The notes under the pieces: model-generated | What the model was told of the DNA's origin: nothing | The model's input: the letters and a program-made list of their open reading frames with translations, nothing else | Database searches by the model: none | From: a virus | Reading direction: 5' to 3' (one strand) | Length of the DNA: 37,086 nt | Virus record (IMG/VR): IMGVR_UViG_3300035074_000022 | Span: 1 to 37,086 of that record | Translations under genes and position numbers: made by a program | In this document: piece after piece, positions 23,733 through 31,264 of the stretch | How the letters are laid out: every line of letters starts with the position of its first letter | Numbering within the stretch: position 1 is the first letter of the stretch

Positions 23733-24824
23733 ATGGGCGAATATACAGTTACCCGTCCTGACGGATCGGTATACGAAGTAACAGCAGACAGCCAGGAAGA
23801 AGCTGGCAAGAAGCTTAGTGATCGGCTGTTGAAAGAAGCCAAAGCCAAAGGTCGTGCCGAACTACAGGAGGCTCCGCTTTGGGCTAAGCCACTTATGGCC
23901 GTGGACGACATAGCTAAGGCAGGAGTAGATTCATATACGCTCGGAACAATTCCGGCTGGTTTGGATTACATGTTTGGTGGCGATCGAAAGCAAGAGGTAG
24001 CTGTTGCCCGCGATAGGCTTGGACCCTATTCTGTTCCTATTGACATGGCGGCTGGCGGAGCGAACCCAATTAGCTTAGCTAGAACATTGGGACGTCTGGG
24101 CGGCGGGAAGATAGCTCGCGGCGCGCTGAATTTAGTTGGCTCTGGCGCTCAGGGTGCCATCGAGGGCGGGATATCGGCGCTCGCAGCGGGCGAGTCCGTA
24201 CCGGGCGGAGCGGGCATCGGGCTGCTGTCCGGCGCGGCGGGATCGGGTGCGTCGCACGCGATGGCGGGTCTAGGCAACCGAGCGGCCAAATGGTGGAAGG
24301 GCATTGATGATTCGCTACTTCCAGCTAATCCGGCTAATCTGCCGGGGAAGAATCCAAGCCCGGCTAGACGTGTAGAAAAAGCTGTCATGGACGTAGAGAA
24401 TACACGTCAAGGCGGCACACAGACACAATACCAAGATGCGATCGCCAAGGTAAATCCACGCGGATTTAGGCCGGAAGGGAAGGAAGCTCTAGGGGAAATT
24501 GTGAAGGGTGATCCGGCTACTCGGGGATTTAAGAGGGCAGGGGATTTCGTTGAGGCGAATACGATGGGGGCGTCATTGGGCGCGGGAGTGGGGTCAGGCG
24601 ATCTTTGGGCGGCATTAGGCACTATGGTTGGAATGCCTGCCTTGTCGGGTGCCCTTCATTATACTTCTAAGCAAGGCACCAAAGAAGGTGTTGAAAACTT
24701 ACGCCGCATGTTGCTTAAGCATCCGAAATACGAGGGGATACTAAGCAAGACAGGCAAGGACAAACTGTCCAGCGGCATCCGCAGAACTCTGATGGAAGAG
24801 TTGGAAGAAGAACGCGGCTATTGA
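23733..24824 (+). CDS. Ejection-type protein, Gly/Ala-rich
   Basis: A 363-residue protein. The first 25 residues (MGEYTVTRPDGSVYEVTADS) form a small beta unit seen at the start of many phage internal proteins. Residues about 110-185 are very Gly and Ala-rich with hydrophobic patches (GISALAAGESVPGGAGIGLL), suited to membrane insertion on injection. The DNA around 24115-24300 is locally G+C-rich. The gene ends the rightward block and overlaps the convergent helicase gene by 7 bp. I see no terminator between them. Confidence 0.7.
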   Translation: MGEYTVTRPDGSVYEVTADSQEEAGKKLSDRLLKEAKAKGRAELQEAPLWAKPLMAVDDIAKAGVDSYTLGTIPAGLDYMFGGDRKQEVAVARDRLGPYSVPIDMAAGGANPISLARTLGRLGGGKIARGALNLVGSGAQGAIEGGISALAAGESVPGGAGIGLLSGAAGSGASHAMAGLGNRAAKWWKGIDDSLLPANPANLPGKNPSPARRVEKAVMDVENTRQGGTQTQYQDAIAKVNPRGFRPEGKEALGEIVKGDPATRGFKRAGDFVEANTMGASLGAGVGSGDLWAALGTMVGMPALSGALHYTSKQGTKEGVENLRRMLLKHPKYEGILSKTGKDKLSSGIRRTLMEELEEERGY

Positions 24825-26203
24825 TCCTTCTTGAAAAACTGGAACACCGCTTGCGCGATGTTTTCCTTAGCTTGCAAAGCCATCGTAACCCTATGGTCAA
24901 GCTGTGTTCCCCACACGTCAATATACAGACAACTTTTTGTTTGTCCATGACGGTGCATTCGGTCTTCTATTTGGCTTCTATCGTCTAGAGAGTAGGAATT
25001 CTCAGCGAATACCATCGTACTGCACTTATCTTCTTCGCTCGGGCCTCCGAGAAGAGTGTGTCCGTACTTCCCGGCGCGGGATTGGACTAGAATTATTTGG
25101 CAGTCTTCGTCGTTGTTGAACTTGTCCTTGTTCGCCTGTATTTCTTCCGGCGTCATTCCGCCGCTTATAAATGTCGGGTTGAAATCAGCCAGGGATCGCT
25201 GTAACAGGCTGAGCGTGTATCGATGAATATATGGAACTATAACTTTACCCGGCGCTTCCTCCACCAATTCTTGTACCAATAGGAACCGTGGGTTCTCCTC
25301 GGGGGGTACCAATTCTTGGATGGTGCCATCTTCCTTGATTATAAACCCAGATTGTATCTGGGCCAGCTTTATATATTTCGTTATGAAAGCTTCCACCGCG
25401 ACGATTTCAGATTCGTTAAGCCAAAGAACAAACTCATCCTCCATACTTCTATACATGGATTCTAATTTTGGTGTTAGCTGGTATTGACGCGAAGTGTACA
25501 TCTTATCGGGCAAATCAGTCCAGTCTTTCTTGGACGCCCTAAATATAAACTTCTCTATGGTAGAGGCTAATAACTCCTCGTTCTGCGCGCCCACAACTTT
25601 CTTGCCTCGGAACCCACCCATCCGGCAGAACGTGGTCTTGAATGGGAAGTATTTGGTACTCACAGCGCCTATTGTCTTCATCTGCGCCCAAAGATCGTGG
25701 GGACCTTGGGTAACGGGCTTGCCAGATAATAGGCGGCGATACTTGAATAGACCGGCCATAGCTAATACGGCCTTAGTCTGCAAGCTATTGTACGTCTTTA
25801 TTTGGATGGATTCGTCCACCACCAACATACAATCACGATTATTGGTGAATGATATTATATACTGCATTACGTGATCCTTCCGGATCGCTTCGTAATTGAT
25901 GATCAATACGGGCGGCTTGTTGTATCTGAACTTCAAGAACTGGCCATTTTCATAATCGGAACCGGAGTTGAAAATGTGTGGGTGGACTTTTAACCCATGC
26001 TTTCCGATTTCATCTAGCCAACCAGTCTTGAAGCTGTTTGGACATATAACCACCATCCGGGTAGCTTTGCCCTGTTCAACTAAGTCCAGAAATTCGGTGA
26101 GTGCGGTAAGGGTCTTCCCTAGACCCATCTCCATGTAGAAGGCAAACCCAGGTTTACCCCAAGAGGACTGTAGTGCTTTTCGTTGAACTTCCAGCAGTTG
26201 CAT
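24818..26203 (-). CDS. SF2 helicase, SNF2-like
   Basis: A 461-residue DNA translocase or helicase. Motif I MGLGKT (residues 26-31), motif II VVDES (128-132), motif III LLSGKPVTQGPHDLW (about 158-172), and motif VI DRSQIEDRMHRHGQTKS near the C-terminus. The GQTK ending of motif VI and the short length are typical of SNF2-like phage helicases. It is the last gene of the Z-nucleotide operon and overlaps datZ by 50 bp. A promoter inside datZ (26427-26455) could express it separately. It may help unwind or remodel Z-containing DNA, which is inference from context. Confidence 0.9.
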   Translation of the reverse strand: MQLLEVQRKALQSSWGKPGFAFYMEMGLGKTLTALTEFLDLVEQGKATRMVVICPNSFKTGWLDEIGKHGLKVHPHIFNSGSDYENGQFLKFRYNKPPVLIINYEAIRKDHVMQYIISFTNNRDCMLVVDESIQIKTYNSLQTKAVLAMAGLFKYRRLLSGKPVTQGPHDLWAQMKTIGAVSTKYFPFKTTFCRMGGFRGKKVVGAQNEELLASTIEKFIFRASKKDWTDLPDKMYTSRQYQLTPKLESMYRSMEDEFVLWLNESEIVAVEAFITKYIKLAQIQSGFIIKEDGTIQELVPPEENPRFLLVQELVEEAPGKVIVPYIHRYTLSLLQRSLADFNPTFISGGMTPEEIQANKDKFNNDEDCQIILVQSRAGKYGHTLLGGPSEEDKCSTMVFAENSYSLDDRSQIEDRMHRHGQTKSCLYIDVWGTQLDHRVTMALQAKENIAQAVFQFFKKDQ

Positions 26204-26732
26204 GATGTACCCTACTTGGTTCGCCGTCCACTTGATTCATCCATCGAATGCATAGAGTTCTAATAGTAATGTTGTGGGTTTCGATGTAGTGTAATAGTGC
26301 ATTTCTTAGGGTCAACCGATGGAGCCGAGTGTAATGGTTGCCCAGGTTGGCTTCCATAGCCAAGAAATGGTAAGCCTCCAGCATGTCTGCCAGCTTCACT
26401 ATCATTTTGACCTGATCGCTAGCATCAGTATACCACGCCGTCGCGCTGACGTCAAGTACCTTTTCGTTGGCGTTGATATAAGCTTTTGCGGGGGACGGAA
26501 TATCACCAATAACGGCCTCGTCATCGTCATGATGAAGCGCCGCTTGGGACAGTTCAAACATTTCTTCGTAGTCTACTAAGCCGAAATATGGAGCCAGCTT
26601 CATACATATTCGCTGCACGTTGAAACAATGCTCCGCCACGGATTGCGTCTGGGTAGTTCTTACTATACCCCAACGCTTGACTACGCTAAGCCGGTCGTCC
26701 AACTCGTGTAATAGCGATTCATTTTGGTCCAT
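26154..26732 (-). CDS. datZ: DatZ-like dATP triphosphohydrolase, HD domain
   Basis: A 192-residue HD-domain phosphohydrolase. Metal ligands: His35 in SVAEH, His68-Asp69 in LHHDDDEAVIGDIPSPAK, and Asp116 in KLADMLEAY. These match the YfbR/DatZ pattern. In Z-genome phages DatZ removes dATP from the pool so that the polymerase inserts 2-aminoadenine. The neighbours here (mazZ, purZ and dpoZ in one operon) strongly favour this over a general 5'-nucleotidase. It overlaps mazZ by 14 bp. The last 16 codons overlap the helicase start, and the C-terminal GSSTKSTTVLLG tail is probably disordered. Confidence 0.88.
   Translation of the reverse strand: MDQNESLLHELDDRLSVVKRWGIVRTTQTQSVAEHCFNVQRICMKLAPYFGLVDYEEMFELSQAALHHDDDEAVIGDIPSPAKAYINANEKVLDVSATAWYTDASDQVKMIVKLADMLEAYHFLAMEANLGNHYTRLHRLTLRNALLHYIETHNITIRTLCIRWMNQVDGEPSRVHHATAGSSTKSTTVLLG
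26427..26455 (-). promoter_or_regulatory. Internal promoter within datZ
   Basis: Leftward TTGACG (26455-26450), 17-bp spacer, TATACT (26432-26427), with CGGCGTGG directly before the -10. The ten bases GGTACTTGAC also occur at the promoter of 33369-33397. It would serve the helicase gene about 220 bp downstream. Confidence 0.7.
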
Positions 26733-27021
26733 GTTCTACTCCTTGCATACGTAATGCGACATAAGCTAGGAATGAAAAGTTCGCCTGATCCATCAATTCG
26801 ATCAGCGAGTTTTCATCAAACTTGTCCTTATCCATCTGCTCCTCGAATTCTGCTATTTCCATTCGGAGCAGGTCCATTATTTTGGGAATAGTCTCTTTGG
26901 TTGGAGTCTCCTTGTGGGAGTTCTTATCCAACTTAAGTATCATCCCCATGAAGAATTCGTGTAAGTGCTCTCTATATTGCGCTATAGAGTCAGGAACTTG
27001 TATAAAGACGCTGATCGGCAT
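26719..27021 (-). CDS. mazZ: MazZ-like (MazG family) dGTP pyrophosphohydrolase
   Basis: A 100-residue all-helical protein. The MazG metal site pattern is visible: EIAEFE with Glu55 and Glu58, then ELMD with Glu75 and Asp78 (ExxE, 16 residues, ExxD). MazZ enzymes of Z-genome phages convert dGTP (and GTP) to the monophosphate, feeding dGMP to PurZ. The protein is short compared with full MazG. A GGAGGAAGCA Shine-Dalgarno precedes the ATG at 27021. It lies directly between purZ (12-bp gap) and datZ (14-bp overlap). Substrate choice is inferred from context. Confidence 0.8.
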   Translation of the reverse strand: MPISVFIQVPDSIAQYREHLHEFFMGMILKLDKNSHKETPTKETIPKIMDLLRMEIAEFEEQMDKDKFDENSLIELMDQANFSFLAYVALRMQGVEHGPK

Positions 27022-27033
27022 TGCTTCCTCCCA

Positions 27034-28113
27034 TTACAAGAACGATAGTTCACCCTGTTTGGCCATCAGATTAGAGCTAACATCAGTTACTCTTGGCCCG
27101 TATCCGAACAGAAACAGAAAGTTCTTCTTCATATCTTCCCTAGCCTGCCTCAAGCTGTCCACCAGCGATTTCTGGTCGGCGTCACTTAGATAATCCATGT
27201 GACTTACAAACACAAAGCTTGGGTCATTAGCGTAGCAAGCTTCGTAGAATTGTTGCATGGAGAATGTTGCGACGCGCCTAACACGCTTCGTTACCGTGGT
27301 AAGCTCGGGCTCCACATTTAGGTCCTTCCAACTTACCTCTTGTTGGTCGGGGTACCAATTACCACTGGAATGACCATCCACATTGCCCACCCGGATGGGG
27401 AATGTACGGATTGCCATGTATACTTCGCTCAGCATTTTAGGAGGAATGCGGGCATCCGCCAATCCTTGCATGACGGTGCATTCGCGGCTGGTCACTTTGG
27501 GATAGAACGGGGAGTTGATCCCCAAACTAAACCCCTGGGCTACTTCCATAAAATAAGAGTGTTGCTCCGGCTTCAGTCGGTGATTCTGTATTATCACATT
27601 GGGTGCAATGTTGCACAGCGAATTGCCGGCGATAGCTCCGGTAATCCGCAATATCTTATTTGATAATGCTGATCCAGTGCCGCTTCTGGTACCTGCGACT
27701 GCGGCTATAGAACCGCTGTGTTCCGCTAGCTTATCATCTGTTGTGACTATCGCGGCGTTAGGGTGCACGAATATAGGCAGATTTGGGAATCGGTTGGCCT
27801 CTTCCTTGAGGATAACCGGATCAATAACCGCGCCAGCCGACAGATATGCCGGGAGGATATGGCCCTTCATATACAGATAGGCGGCAAATGAAGGCAGTTG
27901 CTTTACCACCACTTGTTCACTATCGGCGTAGAAAGTGTGCCCGCTGTTGGGACCACCGCTATAAATAGCGCCGGAGAAGTGATGGGCCAGGTCGTGTCTT
28001 AGGGCGTAATCAGCCACCCAAGCGGCTAAGGCTCCCTTGCCAGTAGACCCGAATTGGCCGTCCACCACACAATGGACTCCGGTATCCTGTATTATAACAC
28101 TATCTGTTGTCAT
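27034..28113 (-). CDS. purZ: PurZ: dGMP-dependent adenylosuccinate synthetase-like enzyme
   Basis: A 359-residue enzyme that joins aspartate to dGMP to give succino-2-amino-dAMP, the first step to dZTP; host PurB and kinases finish the pathway. Start at 28113 is favoured by AAGGTG upstream and by the 14-bp overlap with the previous gene. The N-terminal P-loop reads VVDGQFGSTGKGALAAW: Ser23 occupies the position of the PurA catalytic Asp, a hallmark of PurZ. SGGPNSGHTF (52-61) corresponds to the PurA GGHNAGHT loop with His59. GTRSGTGSALSNKILR and NVDGHSSGNWYP lie later. Normal bacterial PurA is longer (about 430), so length also supports PurZ. Confidence 0.93.
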   Translation of the reverse strand: MTTDSVIIQDTGVHCVVDGQFGSTGKGALAAWVADYALRHDLAHHFSGAIYSGGPNSGHTFYADSEQVVVKQLPSFAAYLYMKGHILPAYLSAGAVIDPVILKEEANRFPNLPIFVHPNAAIVTTDDKLAEHSGSIAAVAGTRSGTGSALSNKILRITGAIAGNSLCNIAPNVIIQNHRLKPEQHSYFMEVAQGFSLGINSPFYPKVTSRECTVMQGLADARIPPKMLSEVYMAIRTFPIRVGNVDGHSSGNWYPDQQEVSWKDLNVEPELTTVTKRVRRVATFSMQQFYEACYANDPSFVFVSHMDYLSDADQKSLVDSLRQAREDMKKNFLFLFGYGPRVTDVSSNLMAKQGELSFL

Positions 28114-28447
28114 TTGGCACCTTGCCTTGGAGCATCGCTGCGAGGGCGGTGTAACCAGCGGCATCGACATAATTATCCTTGCCGTTGCCGTGCACCGAAC
28201 GTGCGATCTTAAGCAGGACCATCATTTGGGCTGTTTCGTCGGCGGTCACTTCGGTCCAACCGCGAACAATGCAGGCGTGGCGAATATACACCGACCACAA
28301 TTCCGCCACCATGGTGAATAGTGCTTCGGCATCGCCGTGCTCGACGCCCTTGCTCTTAACCGCCTGTAGGGCTTCGCTGAGGATAGCTTCGCTATGCTTG
28401 GGCTTTACTTGCTCGATTTCTTTGGCTGGCTCTGATTTCTTCTTCAT
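28100..28447 (-). CDS. DUF6378-like small phage protein
   Basis: A 115-residue protein from the ATG at 28447, which follows AAGGAGAAAGTG. After a charged Lys/Glu N-terminus it has HSEAILSEALQAVKSKGVEH, LFTMVAELWSVYI, TADETAQMMVLLKIARSVHG and KDNYVDAAGYTALAAML. This is the DUF6378 pattern, a helical MazG-like fold of unknown activity common in phages. Its place directly before purZ hints at a nucleotide role. It overlaps the upstream gene by one base (TGATG). Confidence 0.8.
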   Translation of the reverse strand: MKKKSEPAKEIEQVKPKHSEAILSEALQAVKSKGVEHGDAEALFTMVAELWSVYIRHACIVRGWTEVTADETAQMMVLLKIARSVHGNGKDNYVDAAGYTALAAMLQGKVPNDNR

Positions 28448-28836
28448 CACTTTCTCCTTGAGTTGTAGTATTGAACTAGCTGGTCGTGGAACGACATGTC
28501 GCTGGTGGTAACCGAGAAGCATTCCTCTGGTTTGATCGTCATCGCCGGTTCGTGGAAGTAATACACACCATCTTTATAACCTATCATCATAGGAATGGCA
28601 TGGCCCGTATTGTGACTTACGTATTTGATCCTCTCTAGTTCTACCTGTTGCCTTAGCGATGGTCCGAATGTGGACCCCCGGATAATCTTGACCTCCGCGA
28701 ACATGACCGGCAATCCAAATGGGATGAAGATCATATCCAATATGCCCACCCCGTAAGAGTCCTCGATGCGGCGCGCGTAACCGTTGGATTCGCGCACCGA
28801 TCTTACCATTTTACGTTTAACGTCGGACTCATTCAT
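28447..28836 (-). CDS. VRR-NUC-like PD-(D/E)XK nuclease
   Basis: A 129-residue nuclease starting MNESDVKRKMVRSVRESNGY. The start at 28836 overlaps the upstream stop by 8 bp; longer in-frame starts would run across that gene. Catalytic pattern: Glu25, GILD with Asp34, and FAEVK with Glu48 and Lys50. This is the VRR-NUC arrangement seen in small phage nucleases that process branched or recombining DNA. A strand-turn-helix tail follows (HAIPMMIGYKDGVYYFHEP). It is located among replication genes. Confidence 0.8.
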   Translation of the reverse strand: MNESDVKRKMVRSVRESNGYARRIEDSYGVGILDMIFIPFGLPVMFAEVKIIRGSTFGPSLRQQVELERIKYVSHNTGHAIPMMIGYKDGVYYFHEPAMTIKPEECFSVTTSDMSFHDQLVQYYNSRRK

Positions 28837-29200
28837 TAACTGGCTCGTAAGTTGCTTTAAAAATGTCCGGCTTGCAGGGGTAATTTTCGCCTTGAACGCC
28901 GGTGATGATCCAGTCGCCGGGGCATACGATGTGCCCGCCTTCTTTAGTATCGATCCAGCCGTGCGCATTCATAATCACGTTGCAGTGTTTGCAATAATCG
29001 AGTCCATGAACGTCGGGGCGTCGGAAGTAGCGAACCAAACCGCCTTCCCATTTTCGCTTGGCGGCTTCCTCCCCGGATAGGGTTACGGGTTGTCCGTTTT
29101 CAACGCTGATGCGGCTCTCAGAATAGTCGAGGGGATGGTCGCCATTCTTGAACCACTGCGTCGCATCGATCACAACCGGCTTCTTTCTGAATTTCGGCAT
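28829..29200 (-). CDS. Conserved small phage protein (PGDWIITGVQGE family)
   Basis: A 123-residue protein. MPKFRKKPVVIDATQWFKNG at the start and CPGDWIITGVQGENYPCKPD near the end are hallmarks of a widespread phage family of unknown function. Two close Cys/His features, DYCKHCNVIMNAHGW, may bind zinc. It lies 1 bp after the next upstream gene and overlaps the nuclease start by 8 bp, so all three are probably translated together. Confidence 0.85.
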   Translation of the reverse strand: MPKFRKKPVVIDATQWFKNGDHPLDYSESRISVENGQPVTLSGEEAAKRKWEGGLVRYFRRPDVHGLDYCKHCNVIMNAHGWIDTKEGGHIVCPGDWIITGVQGENYPCKPDIFKATYEPVNE

Positions 29201-29201
29201 G

Positions 29202-29417
29202 TTACTCTCCTAGCTCTGCTTTATTGTGCCACCATTCGGTGACTACGAATGTGCGATTACCGTTCTCGTCGGCGTCGGACATTGAAACCGTCTGAGATTT
29301 TGGTAACCATACTTCCTTCTTCATCCCCATAACCGGTTCAATTAGGTAAGCCTTAGCCGTGGTTACTTCGATGCGTGCCTCCAACTCGACAGTTGGGTCG
29401 CCTTGACGGTATGCCAT
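29202..29417 (-). CDS. Hypothetical small protein downstream of dpoZ
   Basis: A 71-residue, beta-rich acidic protein (VELEARIEVTTAKAYLIEPV, KEVWLPKSQTVSMSDADENG, NRTFVVTEWWHNKAELGE). The ATG is immediately after the polymerase stop (TAAATG), with GAGG in the end of the upstream gene as Shine-Dalgarno. No known family is recognised. Coupling to dpoZ suggests a replication accessory, but that is only context. Confidence 0.7.
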   Translation of the reverse strand: MAYRQGDPTVELEARIEVTTAKAYLIEPVMGMKKEVWLPKSQTVSMSDADENGNRTFVVTEWWHNKAELGE

Positions 29418-31208
29418 TTATTCCTCGTATTTGTCTAGCTTGTCGCCGTAGGAAGCCCTAGCCCAATCCTTACCGGAGCCAAGGCCAAATGGGATGGGAA
29501 CCTTCAATTTTAGCTCGTGGGCCACATCTTCGATCAGCCCGATAACTGTTTTAGGATCGTGACTTGGGTCCCGCTGCCATAAAAGACTATCGTGAATCGT
29601 GAGTAGGACCTGGAACTGTCCAGGGAAGATGTCTTCGTACTGGCAGGAGCGTAATAGGCACATCTTAAGATGCTCTCCACCGACGTTCTGGATGATTCTA
29701 GACACGGCACGATAGGAGAATTTTGGGTCGTCACAATAAGCACGTCGCCCGAGGATAGTTCTAACATACCCTCTCCTCCTAAACACCAGCACGGCTTGAT
29801 CCTGGAACGTCTTGATCATTGGGAAGGCGTCGGATAGGAATGTTCGATGTGCCGCGCGTGCCCGCTCCAAGTCCCAACCCATGTGTCCCGCAAGCGTAGG
29901 CGGGCTCATCATGGTTAGCATGCCCATCGCCATTCGCTTAGCTGTATCTCTGTCCAGATTAAGCAATTGAGATGCTCTGTCGTGGATATCCATTGTACCA
30001 TTTCGGTATCCATCAACCAACGCGGGGTCGTTTGAATAGTGAGTAAATAATCTAGGCTCTTGTTGTTTGGCGTCAGCCTCCTCAATAACGAAGCCATCAT
30101 CGGGAATAACGAGCTTTCTAACAACTCTGCCGACTTCAATGTTCCGTTTAGGGAAAGCTTGCAGGTTAGGTTCAGAGCAGGAGAATCTAACACCGGCTAC
30201 TCCGTAATCGTCTGATTTAGATTGATTAAGAATTGGATGGACGCGACCCTCAACGTTGTGCGTGTCGATAAGAGGGGTGATGAAGCTATCGCGCGCTTTC
30301 TCCAATCTCCGAACTGATAGGATTGTGTTACCGATATCGTTAGTCCCGAGCCACTTTTCAGTGAAGGATATGGCCCCGGTGCTTGTTCGCGAGAATTTGT
30401 CATCGGTGTATCCATTAATTCGGTACAGTTGCTCGACTGCTTTAGGTGAGCGGACGTTGAACCCCGGCACAAATACCTTGCTCGCCTCAGCGATGGCCTC
30501 GCCTATTTCCCCGACCACCCGGCCGGAATATTCGGAGTCGATCTTCAATCCTCGATGGTGTATCCTCGCCACGTAAGGCAACAGATCGCACTCTAATCGC
30601 CACGGTATTCGCAACTCATCATTGTCCAGGATAGGCTGCTGCGCTCTCCATAGCTCGAGGGTAGTTATGCCGTCGCCAGTGGCATAATCCACTACGATTG
30701 GGTGGTCGCCCTCTAACCGCCAAAAGAACTTCATCTGCTTGCGGTCTGGGATACCACCGAATCGCTGCGCTAATAGCGCGTATACCTCTGACCCCTTCTT
30801 GGATGTTACCTTGCGGCGAAGGGCACACTCTTCTAAGCTGTAGCTCGGGGTTATGTCGCTGATGATCGCCTCGTTGATCATCGTGTCTTCTAATGGAGAA
30901 GTAAGTACAACGCCATGCCTAAGACTAATGCGCAAATCAAAACCCAAGTTATGGCCACAAGTACGTAGACCACGTTCCCCCCTAGTTCTGAAAGCCGCTG
31001 CCAACTCAGATTCGAATTCCTCAACATTTGGTATGTTCCCCCCTGCTTCGTGCCTAACGGGCACATAAATTGAGTGATCTTCATTAGTTATCACCCAACC
31101 GCACACCTTACTGTGGATATCTATTCCAGTAGTCTCCGTATCGAAGGCTAGAATTTTGGCCTCTCGGATTAGCCGCAAGGCTAGCTCCGGATCGATTAGC
31201 TGTTTCAT
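29418..31208 (-). CDS. dpoZ: DpoZ-like family A DNA polymerase with 3'-5' exonuclease
   Basis: A 596-residue replicative polymerase. Start at 31208 follows GGAGTG; the longer frame would begin inside a terminator. Exonuclease motifs: FDTET (Asp23, Glu25), GHNLGFD (Asp91), DYATGD (Tyr175, Asp179). Polymerase motif A: ADAKQQEPR with Asp379 and Glu384. Motif B (O-helix) reads RDTAKRMAMGMLTMM: Arg420 and Lys424 are kept, but the usual Phe and Tyr are Met428 and Thr432. Motif C: TIHDS with Asp540. RFSCSEPNLQ matches the family. There is no 5'-3' exonuclease domain. Presence with purZ, datZ and mazZ identifies it as the Z-preferring polymerase; preference itself cannot be read from sequence. Confidence 0.92.
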   Translation of the reverse strand: MKQLIDPELALRLIREAKILAFDTETTGIDIHSKVCGWVITNEDHSIYVPVRHEAGGNIPNVEEFESELAAAFRTRGERGLRTCGHNLGFDLRISLRHGVVLTSPLEDTMINEAIISDITPSYSLEECALRRKVTSKKGSEVYALLAQRFGGIPDRKQMKFFWRLEGDHPIVVDYATGDGITTLELWRAQQPILDNDELRIPWRLECDLLPYVARIHHRGLKIDSEYSGRVVGEIGEAIAEASKVFVPGFNVRSPKAVEQLYRINGYTDDKFSRTSTGAISFTEKWLGTNDIGNTILSVRRLEKARDSFITPLIDTHNVEGRVHPILNQSKSDDYGVAGVRFSCSEPNLQAFPKRNIEVGRVVRKLVIPDDGFVIEEADAKQQEPRLFTHYSNDPALVDGYRNGTMDIHDRASQLLNLDRDTAKRMAMGMLTMMSPPTLAGHMGWDLERARAAHRTFLSDAFPMIKTFQDQAVLVFRRRGYVRTILGRRAYCDDPKFSYRAVSRIIQNVGGEHLKMCLLRSCQYEDIFPGQFQVLLTIHDSLLWQRDPSHDPKTVIGLIEDVAHELKLKVPIPFGLGSGKDWARASYGDKLDKYEE

Positions 31209-31219
31209 CGACACTCCAT

Positions 31220-31250
31220 AAAAATGGGAGTGGGCATTTGCGCCCACTCC
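31220..31250 (-). terminator. Rho-independent terminator before dpoZ
   Basis: A 9-bp stem (GGAGTGGGC at 31227-31235 with 31242-31250) encloses 6 bases. Leftward it is followed by CATTTTTA. It starts 15 bp after the stop of the SSB-like gene and ends just before the dpoZ Shine-Dalgarno, so part of the transcript must read through to make the polymerase. Confidence 0.8.
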
Positions 31251-31264
31251 AAGTAGGGGCGCGC

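Noticed and set aside
24800-24840. Possible bidirectional terminator between the convergent ends of the late block and the helicase gene
   Set aside because: Only a weak AAGAAG/CTTCTT pairing is seen, inside overlapping coding regions, with no strong stem.
28081-28110. TATAAT-like -10 near the purZ start on the minus strand
   Set aside because: No acceptable -35 at 16-18 bp, and the site lies downstream of the purZ start codon.
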